Below, one piece after another: positions 5,723 to 13,420 of a DNA stretch of 23,295 nt. The stretch covers positions 1-23,295 of the IMG/VR virus record IMGVR_UViG_3300025728_000348, one strand, 5' to 3'. Source of the DNA: a virus. A program made the translations under genes and the position numbers. The notes under the pieces are model-generated. The model was not told the DNA's origin and made no database searches. It worked only from the letters and a program-made list of their open reading frames with translations. Within the stretch, counting starts at the first letter, position 1. Every line of letters begins with the position of its first letter.

Positions 5723-7940
5723 CTCTACGGTTGCTTATGCTTATGCGTGGAATGCCCCACGATCGGCAATAGCCAGCCCATATCTTACCTACGACCAACA
5801 GTATCGCCGCGACCGTATGTTCGCGGCTTCGCTGCATGCGAAAAAAGTGCTTTCTCTTCAGCCCGAGTGTGTGCGTTTTGACGTTTATCGTACCGTTACG
5901 GTGCTGGAGCAAAATCAGGGCAGTCAACGAGCCAATACTTTTTTGATCAGTTTCTGCAAAAAAGCATTGCCACGTCTTGAACTGGTCGCAAAAAAATACA
6001 AGAGCGCGGGTATCAACAGCAATGTATCAACCGCCGTTTTCGGTGGTCATTTTGACACCCGACTAATGCAATATCTGGCGTCACGTATGGTTAATCTGGT
6101 CGCCAGATATAACCGCCTCCCTGATATGTCGCGCGCCGATGTTGACCTGCTGGCCGATGACATTGCTAATTTCATTCGTTCTGAGCTGGCAAATATTGAT
6201 GATTCAGGTTGTGGTGAACTCAAAACGCTATACGCTTGGTACATGCACGCTGGTTTTATTTCTCTGCAATTTAATGTCACCCCTCCCCATTGGGAGCGCG
6301 TGGCAAATAAATACTTCAACAAAGATGATATTGCCCCCGCTGTAATCCGCATGTTTACTGAGTCATGGTGGCGTAATCGTCTGCGTCGTGTCGCCTCGGC
6401 ATGGCGCGAACATCTACACATTGCTGTCGGCAACGTCAGCAAGAATAAGCACGCCTACGCGAGTAAAAACTGCGTCACCGACTGGCGCGAACAGAAGCGC
6501 CGCACGCGTGAGTTTCTCAAGGGGCTGGATCTCGAAGACGAAGACGGCAACCGCATCAGCCTTATCGAAAAATACGACGGTTCGGTCGCCAACCCTGCGA
6601 TACGCCGCTGCGAACTGATGACCCGCATTCGTGGGTTTGAAAACATTTGCAATGAGCTCGGTTATGTAGGGGAGTTTTACACCCTGACTGCACCGTCTAA
6701 ATATCACGCCACGACTAAAGCGGGATACCGTAACAGCAAATGGGATGGTGCCAGCCCATCGGACACGCAGAGCTATCTAACTAGCCTTTGGGCGCGCATA
6801 CGCGCCAAGCTGCACCGGGAAGAAATCCGCATTTTCGGCATACGTGTTGCCGAGCCTCATCACGACGGAACGCCGCATTGGCACATGCTTATGTTCATGT
6901 TGCCGGAAGACGTCGAGCGCGTACGTCTCATTATCCGTGATTATGCGTGGGAGGAAGACCACAACGAACTGAGAAGCGATAAAGCCAAAAAAGCCCGTTT
7001 TCATGCCGAGGCCATTGACCCGGAAAAAGGCAGCGCTACCGGCTATGTCGCTAAATACATTTCGAAAAATATCGACGGCTATGCCCTCGATGGTGAAACC
7101 GATGACGAAAGTGGTGAGCTGCTGAAAGAGACAGCCCCAGCCGTATCAGCATGGGCGGCGCGCTGGCATATCCGTCAATTCCAGTTTATCGGCGGTGCGC
7201 CGGTGACGGTCTACCGTGAATTGCGTCGCCTCGCTGATACCGAGACTGCGCACGGTCTAAGCGTTGAGTTTGCCGCCGTCCATGATGCAGCCGACGCCGG
7301 TGACTGGGCTGGTTACGTTAATGCGCAGGGTGGCCCGTTTGTCCGTCGCGATGATTTGCAGGTGCGCACGCTGTATGAACCGCGCGCCGAGTTTAACCAG
7401 TATGGCGAGGAAACCGTCTGCATTCGTGGCGTGTACGATTCCGCCGTCGGCGCTGACACCCCGATTTTAACCCGGCTAACGCAGTGGAAAATTGTGCCGA
7501 AGCGTGCCGTTGATTTGGCCGTTGACGTTAAGGGCGCTCCTGCGCCCTCTCGGAGTTCTGTCAATAACTGTACGGGAAGCAAAAGCGATCCATCGGAACT
7601 CGATCTATCAAAACCTCTAAGTCGACGCGAAAGGCGTGAGCTGACAAATCGACTAAGGAAGAAAAAGCTGGGAATAAGGAGAAAATTCATCCACGGAAGG
7701 GATGAGCAAAACGGCGCGATAGAGAAAACCATCGACGAGATACACCTGACAACCGGCGTAACCATCAGCCGTGGAGAAGCCCTGCATCTGATGGCAGGTG
7801 GTAAGAGCTGTTTTGATGGCAAATGGCTGCGAGGAACGGCAAAAGGCGAATTATTTTCCGCAGCGCCATCGCATCAGGCTAAAGCTAGGAAAATCCTCAG
7901 TCGTGTCGCGGCTTTAGCGGAGCTGGCAACGAAAATATAG
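5715..7940 (+). CDS. A: Replication initiation endonuclease gpA (HUH rolling-circle)
   Basis: A 741-residue single-strand nicking enzyme that starts rolling-circle replication and acts in cis on the origin inside its own gene. The HUH metal site is PHWHMLMF (H388, H390), and the two catalytic tyrosines are in GYVAKYISKNIDGY (Y444, Y448, a Y-x3-Y pair). The N-terminal 350 residues are the family-specific part; the C-terminal part after residue 590 is basic (RRERRELTNRLRKKKLGIRR). The ATG at 5715 is preceded by AAGGGG; a TTG six codons upstream is open but less likely. It needs host Rep helicase, and P2-type A proteins are expressed from the early operon. Confidence 0.96.
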   Translation: MHSSTVAYAYAWNAPRSAIASPYLTYDQQYRRDRMFAASLHAKKVLSLQPECVRFDVYRTVTVLEQNQGSQRANTFLISFCKKALPRLELVAKKYKSAGINSNVSTAVFGGHFDTRLMQYLASRMVNLVARYNRLPDMSRADVDLLADDIANFIRSELANIDDSGCGELKTLYAWYMHAGFISLQFNVTPPHWERVANKYFNKDDIAPAVIRMFTESWWRNRLRRVASAWREHLHIAVGNVSKNKHAYASKNCVTDWREQKRRTREFLKGLDLEDEDGNRISLIEKYDGSVANPAIRRCELMTRIRGFENICNELGYVGEFYTLTAPSKYHATTKAGYRNSKWDGASPSDTQSYLTSLWARIRAKLHREEIRIFGIRVAEPHHDGTPHWHMLMFMLPEDVERVRLIIRDYAWEEDHNELRSDKAKKARFHAEAIDPEKGSATGYVAKYISKNIDGYALDGETDDESGELLKETAPAVSAWAARWHIRQFQFIGGAPVTVYRELRRLADTETAHGLSVEFAAVHDAADAGDWAGYVNAQGGPFVRRDDLQVRTLYEPRAEFNQYGEETVCIRGVYDSAVGADTPILTRLTQWKIVPKRAVDLAVDVKGAPAPSRSSVNNCTGSKSDPSELDLSKPLSRRERRELTNRLRKKKLGIRRKFIHGRDEQNGAIEKTIDEIHLTTGVTISRGEALHLMAGGKSCFDGKWLRGTAKGELFSAAPSHQAKARKILSRVAALAELATKI
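7531..7564 (+). other. Probable origin of rolling-circle replication inside gene A
   Basis: A perfect hairpin, AGGGCGC (7531-7537) with GCGCCCT (7542-7548), is followed at once by CTCGGAGTTCTGTCAA (7549-7564). The latter is very close to the P2/186 nick region as I remember it (CTCGGAGTCCTGTCAA), with one difference. P2-family origins lie in the 3' part of A, as here. The exact nick position is not provable from sequence alone. Confidence 0.65.
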
Positions 7941-8020
7941 TCGTTAATATTCATCCTTATCATGTACATACAGTGTATTTAACCGTGATTTTTTTCTTCA
8001 CACCTTTTACCGATACATGC

Positions 8021-8040
8021 TACTGTGTATTTATACAGTA
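8021..8040. promoter_or_regulatory. LexA operator (SOS box) of tum
   Basis: TACTGTGTATTTATACAGTA has perfect CTGT-N8-ACAG core and perfect TACTG/CAGTA arms, the 20-bp LexA consensus. It lies 18 bp ahead of the tum start, as at the LexA-controlled p95 promoter of 186. GTGTATTTA in the box also occurs 52 bp upstream (7973-7981), but without a second CTG arm. Confidence 0.93.
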
Positions 8041-8058
8041 TCTCGTAGTGGGGGTTGT

Positions 8059-8499
8059 GTGGAAAGAGAACTAAATGAGCACGTTATGATTGAGCGGGTC
8101 GAAATGATTGCGCGCCTGACGGCTGAAGGTGCTTGCCAGGAAAGAGACCGAGAAATCGCATTGAACCTTATAGCGGAGATAGCAAAGGGCAACCTGATGA
8201 AAAACAATAATTTTTCTGTTGTTTTTTCCGCGCCGCCTGTAGATGAAACTTTTGCAAAGATTGGCAATGTGAAAGTAAATATCACGTTAGATAAAGACCA
8301 AAAAATAGGCCAGCCGGTAATTGAAGCTTTTCAATGCGAATTGACTAGGAGAATACAGTCTGTTTTCCCGTCAACGCGGGTTACTGTTAAAAAGGGATCA
8401 ATGACCGGCGTCGAGTTGATGGGGTTCGATAAGGATTCAGACCGCGAAGCACTTGATAGTATCCTTCAAGAAGTCTGGGAAGATGAAAGCTGGCGTTAG
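8059..8499 (+). CDS. tum: Tum-like SOS-induced antirepressor with DinI-like domain
   Basis: Residues 60-146 form a DinI-like domain (CELTRRIQSVFPSTRVTVKK, then LDSILQEVWEDESWR). The N-terminal part (ERVEMIARLTAEGACQERDR and a following helix) resembles the conserved short N-terminal region seen in P2-like genomes. In 186, Tum is made when LexA is cleaved and inactivates CI, which is how the prophage is induced by UV. Position after A and the LexA box support this. I chose GTG at 8059 behind GGGGG because an open ATG at 8017 lies upstream of the operator and would not be on the transcript. ATG at 8086 is an alternative. Calling it simply a DinI family protein is the cautious version. Confidence 0.85.
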   Translation: MERELNEHVMIERVEMIARLTAEGACQERDREIALNLIAEIAKGNLMKNNNFSVVFSAPPVDETFAKIGNVKVNITLDKDQKIGQPVIEAFQCELTRRIQSVFPSTRVTVKKGSMTGVELMGFDKDSDREALDSILQEVWEDESWR

Positions 8500-8521
8500 G
8501 CTCTGAAATTTGTACAAACCT

Positions 8522-8555
8522 TGACCCTATGTTTGATATCATAGGGTCAGTTTTT
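8522..8555 (+). terminator. Rho-independent terminator after tum
   Basis: TGACCCTATG (8522-8531) pairs perfectly with CATAGGGTCA (8540-8549) over an 8-base loop, followed by GTTTTTG. It isolates the SOS operon from the accessory genes downstream. Confidence 0.9.
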
Positions 8556-8574
8556 GTTGGACTGTAGCTATAAT
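8546..8574 (+). promoter_or_regulatory. Probable promoter of the accessory gene pair
   Basis: A perfect -10 box TATAAT lies at 8569-8574, with a poor -35 (GGTCAG at 8546-8551, 17 bp away). It sits just after the tum terminator and 42 bases ahead of the next ATG, as expected of a moron with its own promoter. Runs of AT make other -10 boxes possible (TTATTATAT at 8582-8590). Confidence 0.5.
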
Positions 8575-8616
8575 ATCGTTTGTTATTATATCCAAAAGAC
8601 TACTGGGTAGGAATAA

Positions 8617-9519
8617 ATGGATAAGGCCGTATCAATAGGTTGGTGGAATACAGGGTTATCCCCAGCAGTAAAGAGAGACCGCTCAACTAAGGATGAGTTA
8701 ACAATAGCCTTTGCCCTTATTATCGATATGTTGCTTACTCATCGCGTAGATGTTTTATGTCTTGGTGAGATATCGCCTTTAGATGTTGAGTTGTTTAGTT
8801 TGAGTTTTGCTAATAGTGATTTTTATATTTATGATGGAACATACACAGATGGAAATATAAAGCATGATATGTGTGTGTTTATTAATAAAAATAAATTCAC
8901 GTACATTGATAGTAAAAGTATTATCGAGCAAACATTGCTCGGTAAGATAAGAGCCGGTCAAGAAATCCAACTCATGCATAATGATAGTGGGGATTATATA
9001 TTTTTTTATATTTCTCACTGGCCAATGAGAGGAAACGACACCAATGAGGAAATGCCAAAAAGATATGAGCTTGGAAAAGCTTTGCGTGGAGCCCTCAATC
9101 GGTGTGTTGAAGATAAGTCAGGTAAATATTTTATTTTCTTAGGCGATTACAATGATGACCCATTTAATAAATCGCTTACTCATGCTCTTGGTGCCACAAG
9201 GGATAGAGATTTAGTTCTTAAAAATAGCGCTTTTCTATACAACCCATTCTGGAATTTTATGGGGGCATCAGTTAGCTTCCCATCAACTGACCACAAGTTA
9301 AGCACATATGGGACGTATTACTATAAAGGCGGATCAACTACTCGCTGGCATACTTTTGACCAAATCATGTTTTCGTCATCATTCCTATCCGGTGGGGATT
9401 GGAGTCTTTTGGAAGAAAAGGTTAAAATTATTAACGGTGAAGAGATAAAAGCGTTAGTCACAGGTTCTAAAACACACTTTGATCATTTGCCAGTTATTGC
9501 TGTGATAAAGAGAGGTTAA
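8617..9519 (+). CDS. Endonuclease/exonuclease/phosphatase (EEP) family accessory protein
   Basis: A 300-residue protein with the complete EEP/DNase I-like active site in order: W-N at residues 10-11 (SIGWWNTGL), metal-binding E51 (LCLGEIS), H134 (ISHWP), D177 and N179 (FLGDYNDDP), D248 (FDQIMFSS) and D289-H290 (FDHLPVIAV). It should therefore cut phosphodiester bonds of DNA, RNA or a signalling molecule; the substrate is not evident. No signal peptide or membrane segment. The gene is AT-rich, has its own promoter, and lies in the tum-cos slot where P2-family phages carry genes such as old and tin that exclude other phages. A partner gene follows after 4 bases. An anti-phage effector role is inferred. 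I do not recognise this pair as a named system. Confidence 0.88.
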   Translation: MDKAVSIGWWNTGLSPAVKRDRSTKDELTIAFALIIDMLLTHRVDVLCLGEISPLDVELFSLSFANSDFYIYDGTYTDGNIKHDMCVFINKNKFTYIDSKSIIEQTLLGKIRAGQEIQLMHNDSGDYIFFYISHWPMRGNDTNEEMPKRYELGKALRGALNRCVEDKSGKYFIFLGDYNDDPFNKSLTHALGATRDRDLVLKNSAFLYNPFWNFMGASVSFPSTDHKLSTYGTYYYKGGSTTRWHTFDQIMFSSSFLSGGDWSLLEEKVKIINGEEIKALVTGSKTHFDHLPVIAVIKRG

Positions 9520-9523
9520 TGTA

Positions 9524-9976
9524 ATGGATTTCAAAAATTCGCTGACCGCTGGCTTACAAGCAGCACGAAAAGCAAGAGATAACAAAGAAGAAATACTTGG
9601 TGTAATCAAAGATCTAGGCGACAGTATCGCAGATTACAGCGAAGGTCGTGTATCGCTGGAGATTACGAGCGAAAGAAAACTCGCGACTAATCAAACGGTT
9701 TTAACTGCCGCGGCAAGTGCATTTACAGGCGTTAACCCTTATATCGACTATAAAGCATTATCTCTCATTACAAGGAAAGACCAGGCTAAAGTTAAAGAGA
9801 TTATCGCTGAGTGGCGACTAAATGAATCGGATGGCTATCCATGTGTTATTTCGTATGGCAAGGAAGATGTTAACTGTAGAAATAAAGACATGTTAGTCAA
9901 AGCTTTAAACGAGCTTATGTCCAATGCCAGTACTGGAGAAGTGCTCTTGAAATTAATGAACATTGAAGAAGCATGA
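9524..9976 (+). CDS. Partner of the EEP protein, unknown function
   Basis: A 150-residue protein that I do not recognise. The first 40 residues are helical and charged (KNSLTAGLQAARKARDNKEE, then ILGVIKDLGDSIADYSEGRV); residues 45-65 look like strands; residues 80-100 and the last 30 are helices (DMLVKALNELMSNASTGEVL). No catalytic motif, signal or membrane segment is visible. The start lies 4 bases after the EEP stop codon behind GAGAGG, so the two genes are almost certainly cotranscribed and their products may form a complex, for example nuclease and regulator, sensor or immunity protein. Base composition is less AT-rich than the nuclease gene. Confidence 0.85.
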   Translation: MDFKNSLTAGLQAARKARDNKEEILGVIKDLGDSIADYSEGRVSLEITSERKLATNQTVLTAAASAFTGVNPYIDYKALSLITRKDQAKVKEIIAEWRLNESDGYPCVISYGKEDVNCRNKDMLVKALNELMSNASTGEVLLKLMNIEEA

Positions 9977-9991
9977 TTTTTAGCGGACGGA

Positions 9992-10210
9992 CTAATAAGT
10001 TACTTCGATGATGTTTAGGTTATCAACTGTAGCGTATATTTGAAAAACATAACTATCATCGGCAAAGTTTATACTGGTGATAGTTATATCATTTCCTGTG
10101 ATTTTTCCGTTTCTTAGCTGTGCATGCATCAGGTGCATTGTTTCGCATGCTTCAGGATTGCCCTTTGTGGGTGGGCGTCGCCAGATCTGGCGTGGGTCCG
10201 GAGCTGTCAT
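9992..10210 (-). CDS. Doubtful small leftward ORF beside cos
   Basis: An open frame of 72 codons running toward the accessory pair. The C-terminal 45 residues (NGKITGNDITITSINFADDS and DNLNIIEVTY) read like real beta-rich protein, while the N-terminal part crosses the conserved cos-proximal DNA. It may be a small accessory gene or the remnant of one, starting at an internal Met such as residue 25 or 28. P2 old and tin are also transcribed leftward from this side, so the direction is plausible. No clear ribosome site was seen. Confidence 0.35.
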   Translation of the reverse strand: MTAPDPRQIWRRPPTKGNPEACETMHLMHAQLRNGKITGNDITITSINFADDSYVFQIYATVDNLNIIEVTY

Positions 10211-10244
10211 GCAACTGCATTAAAACCGCCCCATAAAGCGGGCA

Positions 10245-10263
10245 GGCGTGGCGGGGAAAGCAT
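10245..10263. other. cos core (19-base cohesive end sequence)
   Basis: GGCGTGGCGGGGAAAGCAT agrees with the 19-base cohesive end of coliphage 186 as I remember it and differs slightly from P2. It is flanked by the expected cos surroundings, between the accessory slot and the portal gene Q. Here terminase (P and M) makes staggered cuts to package DNA monomers. Confidence 0.88.
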
Positions 10264-10407
10264 TGCGCGCCAGCGGTGGTGCGCATTATTAAATAATTGC
10301 GTCTGAGCGCGTCGTGCTGGCGCGGTCGTGGTCGCTGTCGGCTCGTTGGTGGTCTGGTGTGGTCGTGCGCGTGTGGCGCGCCTGATGCGCAATGGTGGCA
10401 GGGTATG
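10264..10407. other. cos-flanking packaging region, GT-rich with short repeats
   Basis: This stretch has no credible gene. It contains an AT-rich dyad (ATTATT-A-AATAAT, 10285-10297) and a strongly GT-biased tract of about 80 bases with GGTCGTG twice (10324-10330, 10361-10367) and several GGTC/GGTG variants. In P2 and P4 the DNA next to the cohesive end is required for packaging, so terminase or capsid recognition is the likely role. Confidence 0.55.
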
Positions 10408-10431
10408 AAAAAGCCGCCATGATGGCGGCTT
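10408..10431 (-). terminator. Rho-independent terminator of the Q-P operon
   Basis: Read on the minus strand, AAGCCGCCAT and ATGGCGGCTT form a perfect stem with a tiny loop, ending in a T-run. It lies 9 bases after the Q stop codon and keeps late leftward transcription out of cos. Confidence 0.92.
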
Positions 10432-10439
10432 GTGGGGGA

Positions 10440-11486
10440 TTATTCCGGGTTGTCGAGGGTGTACTCTTTGAACCTGATGACCTCCATGCCGAGCCAGTCG
10501 TTTACCTCCCTGAACCGGTCCTGTAGCGGTGACAGCTCGTTACGCACAAATACCCTTGCCACCTTCTCAACATCGCCTAGCGAGCCGATATTCTCGGGCT
10601 TGCCGCCCATGAGCTGGAACGGCACCCGGTGTGCATCCATCAGGTCAGCGGCGCTGGCCTTTTTGATATTGAAAAAATCATCTTTGGTGGCGACTTCACT
10701 CAATGGCACGATTTTAACGCCGTCGGGTTTTCCGCCAGGTGCGTAGAAAAACAGGTTCTTAAAATTGCCGAGTCCTTTCGAGCTGCGCATTGCATCGCGC
10801 AGCGCCTCGACGTCGGTCGCACTTTGCGCCGGGTCGGTCACATACATGATGTACCCAGCGTGTGCGCCGTTCTGGTAATACTTCCGACGAAACAACGTGG
10901 CCGACTCATTCAGCCAGGCGGAATTAAGCGCGCTGAGATATTCGGGCAGGCCGTAAATCTCCTGATTAATATCAGGCTCCAGCAGATGAAACACGGTATC
11001 AGGTGCGAACTCATGCGGGGTGACGAAGTTTTCCACAAACCAAAAAATCGAATCATCGACGCCGCAGCGGGTATATTTCGCCGGTGACGTCAGCAGTTTA
11101 ATTAACTGGCCGGTGACGCTATGGCGCTGCTCAAGAAAGGCGTTACCAAACACCAGATAGTCGAGGGCGAAGCGGCTGAAATCCTGACGGGATAACAGCG
11201 GGTGCGGAATATAGGTGCTGGCGAGCACGTTGCGTTTAACGTAAATCGGCGAGCTGTGATGCACCGCCGAGCGCAGGCTCTTTGCGAGCCCCGAGAAACT
11301 GACCGGCGGCTCGTACCATTTGCCGTTACTGGTGCATTCGACGTAATCCAGAATGTCGCGCTTATCGAGCACCGGCACCGGCTCACCAAAGGTGAACGCT
11401 GTCGTTTTTGGCGGTGCGCTGACGGTCAGTTGCTGTGGTTTGCTGGCCTTCTGCGCAGCGGCTTTGCGGGATTTTTGCTTACCCAT
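10440..11486 (-). CDS. Q: Portal protein gpQ
   Basis: A 348-residue P2/PBSX-type portal protein, which forms the dodecameric ring at one capsid vertex through which DNA enters and leaves. Recognised by its overall sequence: FTFGEPVPVLDKRDILDYVE near the N-terminus, SVTGQLIKLLTSPAKYTRCG, GLPEYLSALNSAWLNESATL, FRRKYYQNGAHAGYIMY and the C-terminal LSPLQDRFREVNDWLGMEVI. Length matches P2 Q (about 344). The basic Ala/Lys-rich N-terminus is usual. It is the second gene of the leftward late operon; its start overlaps the P stop codon by one base. Confidence 0.97.
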   Translation of the reverse strand: MGKQKSRKAAAQKASKPQQLTVSAPPKTTAFTFGEPVPVLDKRDILDYVECTSNGKWYEPPVSFSGLAKSLRSAVHHSSPIYVKRNVLASTYIPHPLLSRQDFSRFALDYLVFGNAFLEQRHSVTGQLIKLLTSPAKYTRCGVDDSIFWFVENFVTPHEFAPDTVFHLLEPDINQEIYGLPEYLSALNSAWLNESATLFRRKYYQNGAHAGYIMYVTDPAQSATDVEALRDAMRSSKGLGNFKNLFFYAPGGKPDGVKIVPLSEVATKDDFFNIKKASAADLMDAHRVPFQLMGGKPENIGSLGDVEKVARVFVRNELSPLQDRFREVNDWLGMEVIRFKEYTLDNPE

Positions 11487-13255
11487 TAGTTGAACTCCAG
11501 AATAGATTTAGGGTGCATGCCGCTACCGGCGGAAAGTGGCTCATTTAACAGGGCGTGCATGGTGGCCCATGCGATATCGGCGTGACTGGCTTCCTCAGTG
11601 CGGCTGGCCTCATAGGTGGTGCTGCGCCCACTGCTGGTCATGGTTTTACGAATCGACATAAACGACTGAGTGACGTCGGTTGCCCCGGCGTCGTATTCCA
11701 GACAACCGCGGCGAATGGTGTCTTTTGCCTTGAGTACCATTGCGGTTTTCATTTCAGGCGTGTAGCGGATGCCGCGTGCCGCCGGGAAGAATGACCGCAC
11801 CAGTTGATACACCCCGAGGCCGAGGCCGGTCGCATCAATGCCGATGTACTCGACGTTGTATTTTTCGGTCAGCTTACGGATGCCCTCCGCCTGTGCGGCG
11901 AAGTCCATACCTTTCCACTGGTGACGCTCCAGCATGCGGAATTTGCCACCCGACACCACCGGCGGTGCGAGAACCACGCATCCGGCGCTGTCGCCTGTAT
12001 GTGACGGGTCGTAGCCAATCCAGACCGGACGCGAACCGAACGGGCAATCGGAATACGGCGCGTAATCCTCCCATTCTTCCAGCGCATCGACCATGCAGCG
12101 CTGTAATTCTTCGAACGGGAATACCGACGCTTTGTCGTCGACAAACTCGCACATAAACAGGTTTTTAAAATCCTCACTGCTGTTTTCGCGCTTGAGCTGG
12201 TCGAGGTCGAACAAGGTGCAGCCACCGGCAAGGGCGTCCTCAATGGTGACAATCTGCCGCCACTGGCCATCGTCGCAGAGTTGACCCCCTGAAAGCGCGG
12301 TGTGGCTGATGTCTATATCGATACGGTCGGATACGCTGGCGCGGCCCTTGTTGAACAGTTCGCCAGACCAGAACGGATAAGCGCCGTGTGCCAGTGTCGA
12401 GGGCGTCGAAAAGTAGGTCGAGCGCAGGTGCTTTTGCGAGGCCATGCCCGAGGCGACTTTACGCAGCCGTTGAAAATTCGGGATCCAGAATATTTCGTCG
12501 ACATACAGGTCGCCGTTATGGCTCTGCGCGGTGTTGGAATTGGTGCCGAGAAATATCAGTTTTGCGCCATTGTTACCGATGACAATCGGGTCGCCGGTCA
12601 GGTCAACGTCGACCAGTCGCGCAAACTGGATGATGTATTCACGGAACACATATGCCTGCGTTTTACTGGCTGACAGGAATATTTGATTGTGGCCGGTCTT
12701 GAGCGCGCGCAGTAATGCCTCGCGTGAGAAGTAGAACGTCGCGCCAATCTGGCGGGATTTGAGAATATCGCGAATACGGTGCGCGAGCCCTGCCTGATAC
12801 CACTGCAATTGATAGTCGAACGACTGGTCGAAAAATAACTCCTCCAGCTTCTCGATAGCTTCATCGCTGAAAAAGTTCTTTTTCGGTTTCTTCCTGTCCC
12901 CTTTATTGCGGTTGGCGACATTGGGATTTAAATCAGCCTCGTTGCCGGTCTGGCTGTAGCGGTTCACCCGCGCCAGTCGCTCTATTTGCCGCCCGAGCAG
13001 GTCAATCTCTTTGAAGTCGCCGCCCGACTTTTGCGGCTTGGTGATGAGCTGAATCAGCCTGGCCTCAAGGCTGCTTTCGACGCGCGAAATCGGTGCAATA
13101 CCATCCCAGCCGTCGCGCTGCTTCCAGCTCTGAACGGTCGGGCGTTTCACCTGGAGCATGTCGGCAATCTGTGGCACGGAAAAGCCCTGCCAGTAAAGCA
13201 GTGATGCCTGTCGGCGCGGGTCATGCATTAGCGTTGTATCGGTGGAAATGGTCAT
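11486..13255 (-). CDS. P: Terminase large subunit gpP (ATPase)
   Basis: A 589-residue packaging motor that cuts cos and drives DNA into the head with the small subunit M. Residues 20-50 are a helix-turn-helix (FSVPQIADMLQVKRPTVQSW). The ATPase domain shows a Walker A-like SRQIGAT (168-173) and Walker B LYVDEIFW (D253, E254). The C-terminal RNase H-like nuclease has acidic residues in GYDPS (D416), GIDATG (D474) and HADIAW (D560). Length matches P2 P (590). The ATG at 13255 follows GCGAGGC. Transcribed leftward from the divergent late promoter region shared with O. Confidence 0.97.
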   Translation of the reverse strand: MTISTDTTLMHDPRRQASLLYWQGFSVPQIADMLQVKRPTVQSWKQRDGWDGIAPISRVESSLEARLIQLITKPQKSGGDFKEIDLLGRQIERLARVNRYSQTGNEADLNPNVANRNKGDRKKPKKNFFSDEAIEKLEELFFDQSFDYQLQWYQAGLAHRIRDILKSRQIGATFYFSREALLRALKTGHNQIFLSASKTQAYVFREYIIQFARLVDVDLTGDPIVIGNNGAKLIFLGTNSNTAQSHNGDLYVDEIFWIPNFQRLRKVASGMASQKHLRSTYFSTPSTLAHGAYPFWSGELFNKGRASVSDRIDIDISHTALSGGQLCDDGQWRQIVTIEDALAGGCTLFDLDQLKRENSSEDFKNLFMCEFVDDKASVFPFEELQRCMVDALEEWEDYAPYSDCPFGSRPVWIGYDPSHTGDSAGCVVLAPPVVSGGKFRMLERHQWKGMDFAAQAEGIRKLTEKYNVEYIGIDATGLGLGVYQLVRSFFPAARGIRYTPEMKTAMVLKAKDTIRRGCLEYDAGATDVTQSFMSIRKTMTSSGRSTTYEASRTEEASHADIAWATMHALLNEPLSAGSGMHPKSILEFN

Positions 13256-13420
13256 TGATGCCTCGCCGTGGTGGATTCAGGGCAAGGCTACTTAATGGCC
13301 GTCAGTGATTCGCTAAGGTGCTGTTGTGTAATGGGTCAGCCATTCGTCATCGGTGGTCTGGCATGCCCTGAGTCTGGAAACTGGCGTTGACCAGTAACCC
13401 CAACCTCAGGACTCCTGACA
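13256..13420. promoter_or_regulatory. Divergent late promoter region PP/PO
   Basis: This gap separates leftward P and rightward O. TGT-N12-CCA at 13325-13342 is one base off the TGT-N12-ACA site of the Ogr/B late activators. Its centre is about 55 bp from a start near 13388 for O and near 13278 for P, leaving leaders of about 30 and 23 bases, so one site could serve both directions. The -10 boxes are poor, as expected for activator-dependent promoters. The O ribosome site is AGGACTCC before 13421. Confidence 0.5.

Noticed and set aside
8017-8058. ATG at 8017 as the tum start
   Set aside because: It lies upstream of the LexA box at 8021-8040, and the promoter under that box would start the mRNA downstream of it.
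11740-12156. Rightward open frames opposite the terminase and portal genes, such as this 138-codon one
   Set aside because: High-GC antisense shadows rich in Arg, Pro and Cys, without ribosome sites; P and Q account fully for this DNA.
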